A DNA stretch of 64,000 bases from Bacillus infantis. GTDB taxonomy: Bacteria; Bacillota; Bacilli; Bacillales; Cytobacillaceae. The notes beneath the pieces were generated by a model that saw only the letters and a list, made by a program, of their open reading frames with translations, had not been told where the DNA came from and ran no database searches. Positions within the stretch are counted from its first letter, which is position 1. Each line of letters begins with the position of its first letter. The stretch covers positions 1-64,000 of the forward strand of contig NZ_JAIVAP010000009.1 of assembly GCF_020171945.1 (NCBI RefSeq), given 5' to 3'. This document shows positions 8,321 to 17,700 of this stretch, piece by piece. The position numbers and the translations under genes are program-made.

Positions 8321-8718
8321 ACTTCTCCTCCTGTTTATCTAAGATTGAAATACCAATAAATTACAAGTAAATTATTAACATAATAAAAACTATAGAGAAT
8401 CAGTAGAAAGTACTATATTTGTATACTTTATTACAAAAATGTATTTAAAACCCATATACATTTAAGAGAATCTGCTTTAAAAGAAAAGTTTATCACTTTC
8501 AAAAATACTGCGAATACTTAAGATTGATTTTTTATATACCTTACTTTGTTAAAGTATCTGAAATTAGTCTTAGATTTCTTTTTCTTTAAATGACTATGGG
8601 AACACTCAAGGATTAAAATTACTATATTGGAAAAAAAGCATTTATAAAGTATATAGTTTAGGTCTAGTAAGAGCTTTTACTATCGGCCCCTTTTCAAACA
8701 ATCCAATTTTTTTATAAA
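8321..8718. other. AT-rich noncoding gap
   Basis: About 400 bp with no ORF, repeat or RNA recognised. It contains the promoter region of the secreted-protein gene, with an AGGAGGAG ribosome binding site at about 8326-8333. Confidence 0.5.
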
Positions 8719-8748
8719 ATAAAAGCCCTCTCTTTAAGAAGGGCTTTG
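8719..8748 (-). terminator. Terminator of the replication cassette
   Basis: Minus-strand hairpin AAAGCCCTTCTT / GAGAGGGCTTTT followed by an A/T tract, about 90 bp after the helicase stop codon. Confidence 0.8.
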
Positions 8749-8837
8749 TTCATTTTTTTGGAAATCCTTTCAATGACTATGCTAACTTCTATTAATCATA
8801 ATTTGATCACAACTTCCTCTCTTTTGTACTTTTTCCC

Positions 8838-10154
8838 TCACCCCCAAAACCGCCCCACCTCCTTCTCAAACCCCAACCTCACCATCCCCACCGGCCCATT
8901 CCGATTCTTCGCGATATTCACCTCCACTTCATTCCCCACCTCACTCTTGCTGTCATAATAAGCATCCCTATACAAAAACAGCACCAAATCCGCATCCTGC
9001 TCAATATTGCCTGAATCGCGCAGATCAGAAAGCCGGGGACGTTTGTCCGCCCTTGACTCCACTCCCCTGGACAGCTGCGACAAGAGGATAATCGGAATCT
9101 TGAATTCCTTCGCCATGCTCTTCAGTTGCTTTGTGATGTACCCGATGGTAAGGTCGTGACGGTCAAAGCGCTCCTTGACGGTAATGAGCTGCAGGTAGTC
9201 AATGACGACAAGGAAGGGCTCGGTGGGATGCTCACGCTTCAGGTTCATGATATGCTGGCGGATTTCCATGAGGGTGACGAGACCGTTTTCCTCCACGGCC
9301 AAATTGGCTTTATACACATTGTTCATGGCTTCCTGCATCCTCCCCATCTCTTCAATCGACAGGTATTTATGAGGATTATGCCATTTCATCATATTGATGC
9401 CGGACAGGCTGCAGAGCAGCCGCTGGAAGATCTGCTTTGCGCTCATTTCCAGTGAGAAGACAAGCGATATTCCGTTCCTGCTTGCACACTCCCAGGCGAG
9501 CTGGATGGCAAGCGCCGTCTTCCCCATCGAGGGCCTTGCGGCGAGGATGATGAGTTCCCCTTCCTTCCAGCCTCCTGTCAGCCCATTGAGTGTTTCAAAG
9601 CCAGTGTCCACGCCCGGTAGTCCTGTCTTCTGTTCATATAGCGATTCATACAGCTGCAGCAAAAGATCATCTTTCGTCATTTTATCTTTGTTATGAATGG
9701 TGTGATATTGGATAAGCGTCTTATAAAGCTCTGCCGCTGCTTCAGGGGTGAAATCGCCAAGGAAATAGTGGGCAGATTTGCGGATCAGACCCAGCTGATA
9801 ATACTTAAGGACAATCTGTTCATACTGATCAAGATTGGCAGCCGTCGGACAGCTATTAGCAACTTCCACAAGATAACTCACACCACCGGCATTCTCAATC
9901 TGGGCGCCCAGCTCTTCCACGAGCATGACCATATCAATCTTCAATTTTTTGCTCTCCAAAGCCCTCATCGCGGAAAAAATCTGCCGGTTCTCCGCCTGTG
10001 TGAAATGCTCCGGTCCCAGGGTCAGCTGCTCAATCACCTGAGGCTCAAGCAGGACTGCCCCAAGTATCATGCTTTCTGCCTCCAGCAGCTTTTCCCTCGG
10101 CTGGTCACTCCTCCCAAGGCGGTCGTAGTTTATCCCTATACCTTCTGTCCCCAA
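8838..10154 (-). CDS. DnaB-type replicative DNA helicase (phage-like)
   Basis: 438 aa. The DnaB N-terminal domain spans about residues 22-125 (LLEAESMILGAVLLEP...). The RecA-like helicase core runs from about 175: GVDTGFETLNGLTGGW, Walker A AARPSMGKTALA, Walker B LVVIDYLQLI, and the DnaB sensor/arginine-finger region QLSRGVESRADKRPRLSDLR with SGNIEQDADLVLFLYR. The start is a TTG at 10154 with a GGGGAG site, overlapping the preceding gene by about 50 bp. As the third gene of a cassette after an initiator-like and a loader-like gene, it matches SPP1 gene 40 better than the housekeeping dnaC copy. Confidence 0.9.
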   Translation of the reverse strand: MGTEGIGINYDRLGRSDQPREKLLEAESMILGAVLLEPQVIEQLTLGPEHFTQAENRQIFSAMRALESKKLKIDMVMLVEELGAQIENAGGVSYLVEVANSCPTAANLDQYEQIVLKYYQLGLIRKSAHYFLGDFTPEAAAELYKTLIQYHTIHNKDKMTKDDLLLQLYESLYEQKTGLPGVDTGFETLNGLTGGWKEGELIILAARPSMGKTALAIQLAWECASRNGISLVFSLEMSAKQIFQRLLCSLSGINMMKWHNPHKYLSIEEMGRMQEAMNNVYKANLAVEENGLVTLMEIRQHIMNLKREHPTEPFLVVIDYLQLITVKERFDRHDLTIGYITKQLKSMAKEFKIPIILLSQLSRGVESRADKRPRLSDLRDSGNIEQDADLVLFLYRDAYYDSKSEVGNEVEVNIAKNRNGPVGMVRLGFEKEVGRFWG

Positions 10155-10413
10155 TCTTCTTCTCCCCTTCCCGTTCCCATTCTTTCATCATGTCCAGCAC
10201 CGTTGTCTCCGTCTCATCCCTCACATAAAGATGCGCCAGTGCCGGCCGGTAAGAATTTTGCCTGATATAAGCATCCAGCCGCTGCTTCACGGCCAGATAC
10301 CTGCATTCCGATAAATGATGATTCCAGATCTCAAGGGTATCAAGGTCCATCCGCTTTCCAGGAAAAGCAAGATGGATTTCCTTGATCACCCTGTTGAACT
10401 CCTCCAGCGTCAT
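10105..10413 (-). CDS. Replicative helicase loader/inhibitor (G39P-like)
   Basis: 102 aa, small and charged: MTLEEFNRVIKEIHLAFPGK, then LDTLEIWNHHLSECRYLAVKQ and YRPALAHLYVRDE. The helical N-terminal pattern and size fit the SPP1 G39P helicase loader family (Loader and inhibitor of G40P). It overlaps the upstream initiator gene by four bases (ATGA) and the downstream helicase gene by 50 bp, so all three are translationally linked. Identification rests mainly on gene order and the helical pattern, so it is moderately sure. Confidence 0.7.
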   Translation of the reverse strand: MTLEEFNRVIKEIHLAFPGKRMDLDTLEIWNHHLSECRYLAVKQRLDAYIRQNSYRPALAHLYVRDETETTVLDMMKEWEREGEKKIGDRRYRDKLRPPWEE

Positions 10414-11303
10414 GCATTCTCCACTCTCTCACCCAAGGCGGCAAGCGCCTCTTCCAGCCTCTGCTCCAGCACCTCCGGCGGTTCATACGATTCCAGGATC
10501 TTCTCCAAATATTTCGGGCTGTTGATCGTATCATGTACATCGCCCTGCTCCACCTTGTCAAACTGATCATCCATAAACGCTGTCAGCTGCTCAGTCGATA
10601 GCGGAGACTCACAAATTCTTTCAATCGCTGTCAAATCCATTGCTGTCAGGAAAAATCCTTTGCCTCTCCTCACCATGAAATGTTCAGCAACAGCAGCGAT
10701 TTTTGCTCTCCGGACATCTTCGGAGATGCTGTTGTTGTTGTTGTTTTTATTCTTTCTTTTCTCTCTTTTATTTCTTTTCTCTATTGTGTCTTCAGGTTCG
10801 ATTCGCGAGTCCTCCACGTCCGATTCACGTGCAGGCGGCAAAAAAGGATCCTGTCCGTTTTCAGCCTGTACTTCTGCCGTATTTTTTGCTTCCACTTCAG
10901 CCAGTTCACGGCCATCTGCTGGTTCCTCCACACCCATTTCAGCCAGTTCACGGCCATCCGCAGGTTCCTCCACTCCAAGCACCGTAAACAAAAACCCATG
11001 CGGAAACCGCTCCGCCGTAATCAGACCGAGCTTCTCCAGCCGCTTAATCGAACGCTGAATCCGCGAATGACTGTAAAAATCCTTCTTCTTCACATTATAA
11101 AACCACAGATCCTCCCGCAGCAGAGTGATCGAACGAACATACTGCCCCGCATTCAGCACTAACTCACCGCACGGCACCTCATCCTTCACCATCGCATCAC
11201 TCTTCAGCAGCAAATACAACCGCAAATCCTCCACATGATGAAATACCTCACTCCACCGAACCTGCCTCTCAAACTGCGTCCACCCATTCATCTGCATCTG
11301 CAT
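10410..11303 (-). CDS. Phage-type replication initiator / DnaD-like protein
   Basis: 297 aa from the ATG at 11303, which has an AAGGAG site 9 nt upstream; a longer frame starting at 11396 was rejected. Residues 1-110 look like a winged-helix DNA-binding domain (WTQFERQVRWSEVFHHVED, SRIQRSIKRLEKLGLITAERF). A low-complexity linker follows, with a 13-residue tandem repeat (GVEEPADGRELAE twice) and a run of Lys/Asn. The C-terminal helical segment is MDLTAIERICESPLS... The layout and its place upstream of loader and DnaB genes match replisome organisers such as SPP1 G38P. Confidence 0.75.
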   Translation of the reverse strand: MQMQMNGWTQFERQVRWSEVFHHVEDLRLYLLLKSDAMVKDEVPCGELVLNAGQYVRSITLLREDLWFYNVKKKDFYSHSRIQRSIKRLEKLGLITAERFPHGFLFTVLGVEEPADGRELAEMGVEEPADGRELAEVEAKNTAEVQAENGQDPFLPPARESDVEDSRIEPEDTIEKRNKREKRKNKNNNNNSISEDVRRAKIAAVAEHFMVRRGKGFFLTAMDLTAIERICESPLSTEQLTAFMDDQFDKVEQGDVHDTINSPKYLEKILESYEPPEVLEQRLEEALAALGERVENA

Positions 11304-11390
11304 TCCCCAATCACTCCTTTTTGTTTGTTCACCTCTTATATATAGATGTGAATGGGAAATGGACATGGTGTGCGGAACTTTTTTTGGTTT

Positions 11391-11485
11391 TTCCATGGGT
11401 TCTGGTCCATTGGCTTTTTTTTGTGCCGTGGGGTCTGGTTCCTCGGCTCTTTTTGGAAGCCACTGGGTCTGGTCCCCTGGCTCTT
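11391..11485. repeat. Dispersed hairpin repeat, degenerate triple copy f
   Basis: Three degenerate half-units in tandem (tggTCCATTGGCTTTTTTT, GTGCCGTGGGGTCTGG..., AGCCACTGGGTCTGG...CCTGGCTC). The last ends exactly where the duplicated lipoprotein fragment begins. Confidence 0.65.
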
Positions 11486-11698
11486 TTGAAACATACGCGA
11501 ATTTGGCCTAAGAAAATAACACCCCGCTGATCCTAGTTGTACAGCTCGCCCGCGAAACCGTCATGAACCAGGTGAAATCGCTGAAAAAATACCTGAAACT
11601 GCCTTTCGTCCACTTAGCCATCGGTACCGAATTCTATGTCAAAGAAGGACAAGTTCCCGGAGTGGACCTAGGCACAGTCGATGGGAAGGAAATTTAAG
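11486..11698 (+). pseudogene. Duplicated internal fragment of the 4434-5555 lipoprotein gene
   Basis: 213 bp aligns without gaps to 5029-5241. By eye there are roughly 15-20 substitutions, for example CTTGCCCGCGATACCGTC versus CTCGCCCGCGAAACCGTC. The reading frame is still largely open (ARETVMNQVKSLKKYLKLPF) but ends where a CAA codon became TAA. It has no start or signal sequence. Hairpin repeats abut it on both sides (f and g). Confidence 0.85.
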
Positions 11699-11702
11699 AA
11701 AA

Positions 11703-11729
11703 GAGCCACGGGGTCTGTCCCCTTGGCTT
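11703..11729. repeat. Dispersed hairpin repeat, copy g
   Basis: GAGCCACGGGGTCTGTCCCC... hairpin, four bases after the end of the lipoprotein fragment. Confidence 0.7.
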
Positions 11730-11814
11730 TTCTCCTTGAGTTTTACCATGTATTTATCTGTTAGAATTTTCGAAAAAGTATACCGAAATAGAAGACATTA
11801 TTTTAATGGGTTGG

Positions 11815-11838
11815 AGGGATAAGTTTCTTATCCCTCCC
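11815..11838 (-). terminator. Hairpin after the Nmad3 gene
   Basis: GGAGGGATAAG / TTATCCCTCC stem with a small loop, downstream of the minus-strand gene at 11896. No clear U-run follows, so termination is uncertain. Confidence 0.4.
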
Positions 11839-11895
11839 CTACTACTCTATATTGGCTACCTGTTTTCTAAATTCATTACCTAGACAGCCATATTA

Positions 11896-12738
11896 TTAAT
11901 AAGTAGAACAAGACTTTATTAAATCTTCAGCCCACTTAACAACTTCAGGATTACTACTAATATACATTTCTTGATCGCCCCTACCATTTGTTTGCATCTC
12001 AATTCTACCATTAGGTAATTCATTCCACACGTTAACGTTATGAGTGAACTGCTTTTGCTCTCCTTTAAAGACGGAAGGCAATTCCCAAAATGATTTACTT
12101 GTTGCGTTCTGTTTAGTAAGTATTAGCTCATTGTCGTACATAAAGGTCCCCCACCCTGCCTTTCTAGGATGCGTTGAAAATTTCTTTGATGCTACATAAA
12201 CGGTATTTCTTTTATTTCCATAATCGCTTCTCTTCTTAATATGGGGATGGTAAGTCGTCCATGAAGGAACTGGTTTTCTTGCCTTAATGTCTAATACTCT
12301 ATCAACTTCTAAATATCCAAAAATAGCATGAACATCAGGAACGTCTTTACTATATCTCCAAACTCCATTCACCTTTCTTGCTTTTTTAAACCAACCAAAG
12401 AACAGGAATAAGTCTCCCTCCCCAACAAAGCGATTACGCAAGGTTCCTTCTGAAATTCCGGATTGTCCAAATAATCCTCGCCATCTCTCAGGTCTTTCCT
12501 TTAATATAGATTTTTGTAAATCTGGATCCAAATGTGCTTCTGAAAATAAATTAATACCCAAATCCTTCATTACTTTTAAATAGTCTTCATCTCTTGAATA
12601 TTTCAAGTCCTTATAGAAATCACCTGAATCAGCCCTTGGAATAGGTAAAGAAACAAATTTATTATCTAAAATTGGACTTGGCTTTCCACCAGTAGTACTA
12701 TCAAACCCTTTCCGACTTATTATTACCTTCCTTGCCAT
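11896..12738 (-). CDS. Nmad3 (nucleotide modification-associated domain 3) protein
   Basis: 280 aa. The N-terminus VIISRKGFDSTTGGKPSPIL followed by KFVSLPIPRADSG is the hallmark opening of Nmad3 family proteins. Later blocks are VGEGDLFLFFGWFKKA, VHAIFGYLEVDRVLDI and NTVYVASKKFS. The family occurs in predicted DNA-base-modification and defence loci; its biochemical role is unsettled. The start has an AAGGGGATC site. It lies downstream of an EVE-like/HNH nuclease gene on the same strand, which fits a modified-DNA theme. The call rests on the N-terminal motif. Confidence 0.75.
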   Translation of the reverse strand: MARKVIISRKGFDSTTGGKPSPILDNKFVSLPIPRADSGDFYKDLKYSRDEDYLKVMKDLGINLFSEAHLDPDLQKSILKERPERWRGLFGQSGISEGTLRNRFVGEGDLFLFFGWFKKARKVNGVWRYSKDVPDVHAIFGYLEVDRVLDIKARKPVPSWTTYHPHIKKRSDYGNKRNTVYVASKKFSTHPRKAGWGTFMYDNELILTKQNATSKSFWELPSVFKGEQKQFTHNVNVWNELPNGRIEMQTNGRGDQEMYISSNPEVVKWAEDLIKSCSTY

Positions 12739-12802
12739 TTTCTTTGATCCCCTTCCTAAAAAACATTAAAGACTATAAAAGTGCGGCTGCTAATGAACAG
12801 AA

Positions 12803-12920
12803 CTACTGAAAGTCATATAATGCAGTTCGCCTTCCTTCATCTGTTATTCTCCATATTTTGGAGCAAACAACTTTATGTAATTTATTCATACCTGCTCTGT
12901 TAGCTGTTATACCACCAAAT
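12803..12920 (-). pseudogene. C-terminal gene remnant, unknown
   Basis: A minus-strand frame with no plausible start reads GGITANRAGMNKLHKVVC then SKIWRITDEGRRTALYDFQ and a stop. The ending resembles the C-terminus of a small winged-helix protein. A GATATCTTTT / AAAAGATATC palindrome (about 12950-12982) separates it from the HNH gene. Probably a leftover of a displaced gene. Confidence 0.35.
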
Positions 12921-13014
12921 TAGCTAAAGACATACCTATGCATCATTTTTGATATCTTTTGTTGTTTGTATAATAAAAGATATCATCTTCATCCTCCTCT
13001 ATTAACATTTATCC

Positions 13015-14028
13015 CTACCCAAAGTGCAACTCTCTATGACAATTCGGACAAACCGCAATTGCGTTTTCCACTGTATCCTTCCCACCATCTGCTAATCTCG
13101 TTATATGATGGACTTCTAAGTATGGAGTTCCATCTGAAGCTCTTTTAAAGGGCGCCTCGCTTCCACATTTCTCACAAAATCCATCCGCTCGAATTAAAAC
13201 CTCTGCAATAACGTCCGCACTCCGCTTAAAAGCCTTTGTTGTAACCTCATATATTTCTGGGTAAGAAGAGTTTCTATTTTTTAATCGTGCTTCCCTTTTC
13301 TTTGTATCATCTTTCATAGCCTGTTTCACGGCCTGATATAATTCCTCATCAGTATCCACAACTGTGTTTAGCCTTTTAAGTAATTGATCTATTACTTCAT
13401 AATGCCTTTTGTCAATTTCAAACAATGTTCCTCTATGAAAATAAACGGTCTCACAATCATCTAACGCTTTAGTTTTTTTTAAGATCTCCCACTCTAAGAC
13501 ATTCTCGTAGTCTTGAATCTTTTGAAACTCTACAAATAATTCGTTATCTTCTTCGTATTTATCGACTACCTTACATAAAGTAGTAATTGCTCTTATATCT
13601 CCTGTCTCATAGGCAAATACTAAATCACCCACTTTAATCTCATTAAAACACTTTGGATTTTTGCGCTTATTCCCATCGGGATTGAGGTTAGAATAGGTTT
13701 GACATGTCCCTATCTTTATAGAAGAAAATGTCCAGCCATAGGCTGATGAATCCACGTTTAACCAGTAATATCTTGTTCTGCTTATATATTCGGGCAAAAC
13801 TATATACTTCCCTCTATCAATTCTCTCGAAGTACTTCTTATAAGTTGGACTGTGAGTATTTTCGCTCGCATTAGGCAAAATCACTTTTATCAGATTCTCG
13901 CTCGCATGTATTTCCTTTCTTTCACAAAAACTTCTTACCTTTTCAGTAGTAATTGGTTCCTTTATTTCTCCAGATATAACCGCTTTTACAATCTCAAATC
14001 CTAATCCCTTGTCTCCATGTTTTGTCAC
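13015..14028 (-). CDS. HNH endonuclease with EVE/PUA-like reader domain
   Basis: 337 aa from a GTG start with a GGGAG site. Residues about 85-215 look like an EVE/PUA-like domain (RTRYYWLNVDSSAYGW, FNEIKVGDLVFAYETGD, TLCKVVDKY), a fold that reads modified bases. The C-terminal HNH nuclease (about 275-337) has the zinc pairs CEKCG and CPNCH and the catalytic LEVHHITRLADGG. Together this is the plan of a type IV, modification-dependent restriction enzyme. It shares a strand with the Nmad3 gene (276-bp gap) and sits beside a SauUSI-like gene. Confidence 0.85.
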   Translation of the reverse strand: MTKHGDKGLGFEIVKAVISGEIKEPITTEKVRSFCERKEIHASENLIKVILPNASENTHSPTYKKYFERIDRGKYIVLPEYISRTRYYWLNVDSSAYGWTFSSIKIGTCQTYSNLNPDGNKRKNPKCFNEIKVGDLVFAYETGDIRAITTLCKVVDKYEEDNELFVEFQKIQDYENVLEWEILKKTKALDDCETVYFHRGTLFEIDKRHYEVIDQLLKRLNTVVDTDEELYQAVKQAMKDDTKKREARLKNRNSSYPEIYEVTTKAFKRSADVIAEVLIRADGFCEKCGSEAPFKRASDGTPYLEVHHITRLADGGKDTVENAIAVCPNCHRELHFG

Positions 14029-14137
14029 TCAGTAAACAACTCCCATATTTGCTATGCCAAAAGATAAATTCAATTTTTAAGTAGTATTTCCAATTCTTAA
14101 AAACTGCCCCTATACAAAAATCGTGAACTAAAAATAG

Positions 14138-14650
14138 TTATCTATACCTACCAATCCACCCAACCAACCTAGACCTACTATACTCATACCACTGCGAACA
14201 CAACAAATACTTCTTCCCCAAAACGCTAACAGGCTTAGCATAATACCGGCTCCGCCCAGTATGATCCATCTTGAGTTCATCAATCTTACCCATGTCCGTT
14301 ACTTCCCTAAGCAAAGGAAAATTCAGGTCAAAAGTGTTTTTGGAATACCTTTTGTCCTTCAAATTCTCTATCACTGATAGTGGAACACGACCACTTTCCA
14401 AAAGCTTTCTCAAGTCTGTTTGGGCGATAACCCCTATCTTCCTTTCAAAAGCATGCACGCTTTCTACTGCTCCCGCTACAGCCACCTCTTTTTCAGCAGC
14501 ATTGTAGTCTTCAAACTTTCGGACTTTCCTATTTAACCGCTTCAGCAGCCTTTTCTTTTCCTCTATCTTCTGTTCCAACTCCAACAGTTCTTTCTGCCTT
14601 CTACTGATTGTTGTTTCAAGCTTTGAAAGTTCTAAGGTTTTATTAAGCAT
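14138..14650 (-). CDS. Coiled-coil protein of unknown function
   Basis: 170 aa from the ATG at 14650, chosen because GAGGAGG lies just upstream; a longer frame from 14743 would cross the divergent promoter. Residues 5-50 form a coiled coil (ISRRQKELLELEQKIEEKKR). A compact C-terminal domain follows (RKLLESGRVPLSVIENL, RSRYYAKPVSVLGKKYLLCS, QWYEYSRSRLVGWI). No family recognised; similar C-termini occur in small Bacillus phage-type proteins. It is divergent from the SauUSI-like gene with about 90 bp between them, so it could be its regulator or partner. Confidence 0.7.
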   Translation of the reverse strand: MLNKTLELSKLETTISRRQKELLELEQKIEEKKRLLKRLNRKVRKFEDYNAAEKEVAVAGAVESVHAFERKIGVIAQTDLRKLLESGRVPLSVIENLKDKRYSKNTFDLNFPLLREVTDMGKIDELKMDHTGRSRYYAKPVSVLGKKYLLCSQWYEYSRSRLVGWIGRYR

Positions 14651-14741
14651 GGGGTCCTCCTCTATACGCAACCACGATTCGACTATATCTATGTTATTAT
14701 AATTATACCAAATAAACCCATATATCAGGAAAGGATCATCC

Positions 14742-17700
14742 ATGCTAAAACAAGGAATCTACGAAGAAATCATTACAAAAAAGCTCCAAGAAGAGCTCAC
14801 AGACTCCAACTTGGATTTTGATATTGGAAGGTCGCCTTTGGACGTTGAGGAAGCAAGAAAAGTCCTCTCTTCCTACATCAGCTCAGTTACCAGAAAGGCT
14901 CTAAAAGCTGTTCGCGATGAGGAAAAAAATGACCAACTGGCGCTTTTAAAACAAATCGAGACCTGCAATGAAATCATTAGCACTCTAAGTCAGCGATTAG
15001 ATCACCAGGAATTTGAACAGCTAAAAATCGCCGAGGAAGGCGAGGTCTTGACTCATATCTACTCTAAGATGAACTCCATCCGAAGCATCGGCAAACAGGA
15101 AGTCATCCGTCCCATAACGCCCATCTCTGAGAGCTCGTTATTCACTGGTTCTAGCTATGAGCCGAATATGCTGGGTGAGTTGAAGAAGGAAATTGTCTCT
15201 TCTGACTCTATTGATATGCTAGTTTCTTTCATCAAGTGGAGCGGCTTGCGAATCATTTTAGAGGAACTGAAGACTTTCACTGAGCGTGGTGGCAGACTTC
15301 GGGTGATTACGACTTCTTATATGGAAGCCACTGATTACAAGGCGATTCAGGAGTTGAGTAAGCTTTCCAATACTGAGATCCGTATTTCTTATGATGTGCA
15401 GCGGACAAGACTTCATGCCAAGGCTTATCTTTTTAAAAGAGATACCGGGTTCAGTACGGCTTATATTGGCTCCTCTAACCTTTCCAATCCAGCCCTAACT
15501 TCTGGGCTCGAGTGGAATGTAAAGGTAACGGAGAAGGATTCCTTTGATGTTCTTAAGAAGTGTGAAGCCACCTTTGAAAGCTATTGGAATGATAGGGAGT
15601 TCAAAGAGTTTAATGGAGAGAATGAGGAGGACAATCAGACTCTTAAGCTGGCCTTGGAAAAAAGCAAAGTGGCTGAGGAATCGGTTCAATATCTTTTTGA
15701 TATTCAGCCTTACTTTTACCAAAAAGAGATCCTTGAAAAGCTGCAGGCAGAACGGGAGGTTCATCATCGCTATAAAAATCTGCTAGTTGCAGCAACTGGT
15801 GTGGGGAAAACCGTGATTTCCGCCTTCGATTACAAACGCTTCAGGAAAGCAAATGATGGCAAAGCAAAGCTACTATTCGTTGCTCACCGTGAAGAAATCC
15901 TGAAGCAAAGCTTGGATACCTTCCGTGCCATTTTACGAGAACCAAACTTTGGGGACATGCTTGTAGGAGCACAACAACCGTCCTCCCTGGATCACTTATT
16001 TGTCAGTATTCAGAGCTTTAATAGCAAGGAACTCGATAAGCATACCGAAAGCGGTTATTACGATTTTATTATTGTGGATGAGTTCCACCATGCCGCGGCA
16101 GACTCTTATCAAAAGCTGCTCAATCATTATCAGCCGCAAATTCTCCTAGGATTGACCGCTACTCCTGAAAGGATGGATGGGAAAAGCATCCTCTCTTACT
16201 TTGATGATCATATAGCAGCTGATATGCGGTTAACAGAAGCGATCAATCAAAAGCTGTTAAGCCCTTTTCAATACTTCTGTGTCACCGACACCGTCGACCT
16301 TTCAAGCTTGAAATGGTCGAGAGGCGGGTACGATACCAAGCAATTAGAAAATGTCTATACGTCCAACGACCTTCGAAGCTCTCAAATTGTTCAGAGCGTA
16401 CAGAAGTATGTCACGGATATTAGCGATGTAAAAGGATTAGGGTTTTGCGTGTCAATTGCCCACGCTCAGTACATGGCAAACTTTTTTAACAAGTCCGGTA
16501 TCCCTTCTATCGCCTTGTTTGGAGGAACGGACAGAAAATCCCGTTTAGAAGCACAGCAGCTGCTTGTTTCAGGAGAAATTAAGTTCATCTTCGTCGTTGA
16601 TCTATACAATGAAGGAATCGACATCCCAGAAATCAATACCGTCCTGTTCTTGCGCCCAACTGAGAGTATGACAGTCTTCCTGCAGCAGCTTGGACGTGGC
16701 CTTCGTTTATCAGAAGACAAAGATTGCCTGACCGTCTTGGATTTCGTCGGACAAGCTCACCGCAACTATTCATATGAGGAAAAGCTGAGAGCTCTGATCG
16801 GAAAGTCAAAACACTCTGTCCAGTACTATGTGGAAAACGGATTTTTCAACCTGCCAAAAGGCTGCTTCATCCAGTTAGAAAAGCAAGCGAAAGAATACAT
16901 CCTTCGAAACATCAGAGCAGGTGCCAATACCAAAGGAAACCTAGTAGCCAAGTTAAGAACCTTTGATCACGATACCGGGAAATCTCTCTCTTTGAAAAAT
17001 TTCCTGGAGCACTATCATCTGGACCTCTATGATTTTTATGGAGGAAATAAAGACCGAAGCTTTTCCCGGCTATTAGTAGAGGCTGGCCAGGCTGAAGACT
17101 TTAAGTATGAGAACGAGGATTGGCTGACAAAACGATTGCCAAGCTTATTTCATCTTAATTCAAGAAAGCTGCTGAAGTTTTTACAAGATTATATAGAAAC
17201 AGGAAAATCCAGTGGCAAAGAAGAAGAACTGATGTTGAACATGTTATATTACTCTTTTTATCAATCCCATCCTGAAAAAGAAGGGCTTTCTTCTATTAAG
17301 GAAGGCATTGAAAAAGTATTAAAGCATTCTGTCTTCAAAGAGGAAATCAAACAGATTATTGGGGTATTATACGATTCACTTGAAACGGTAGAACTACCGC
17401 CTAACCTTGACTTCCCTTGTCCGCTTAAAGTACACAGCCGCTATTCAACTGCCCAAGTATTGGCTGGACTGGACTACAATAACGAAGAACAAAGTCCAGC
17501 ATTCCGAGAAGGCGTCAAATACTTTAAAGACAAGAAGCTCGACATCTTCTTTATCACTTTAAACAAATCAGAAAAAGATTTCTCACCCTCAACGCTATAC
17601 GAGGACTATGCCATAAACGAAAGATTATTTCATTGGCAAACCCAGAGTAAAGTAAGCGAGGAGAGCCCGACTGGCCAACGGTATATCCACCACCGTAACA

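Noticed and set aside
8838-11303. Complete prophage
   Set aside because: Only three replication genes; no integrase, capsid, tail or lysis genes on either side.
11304-11396. N-terminal extension of the replication initiator gene
   Set aside because: It runs into a repeat, and a clear AAGGAG-ATG start exists at 11303.
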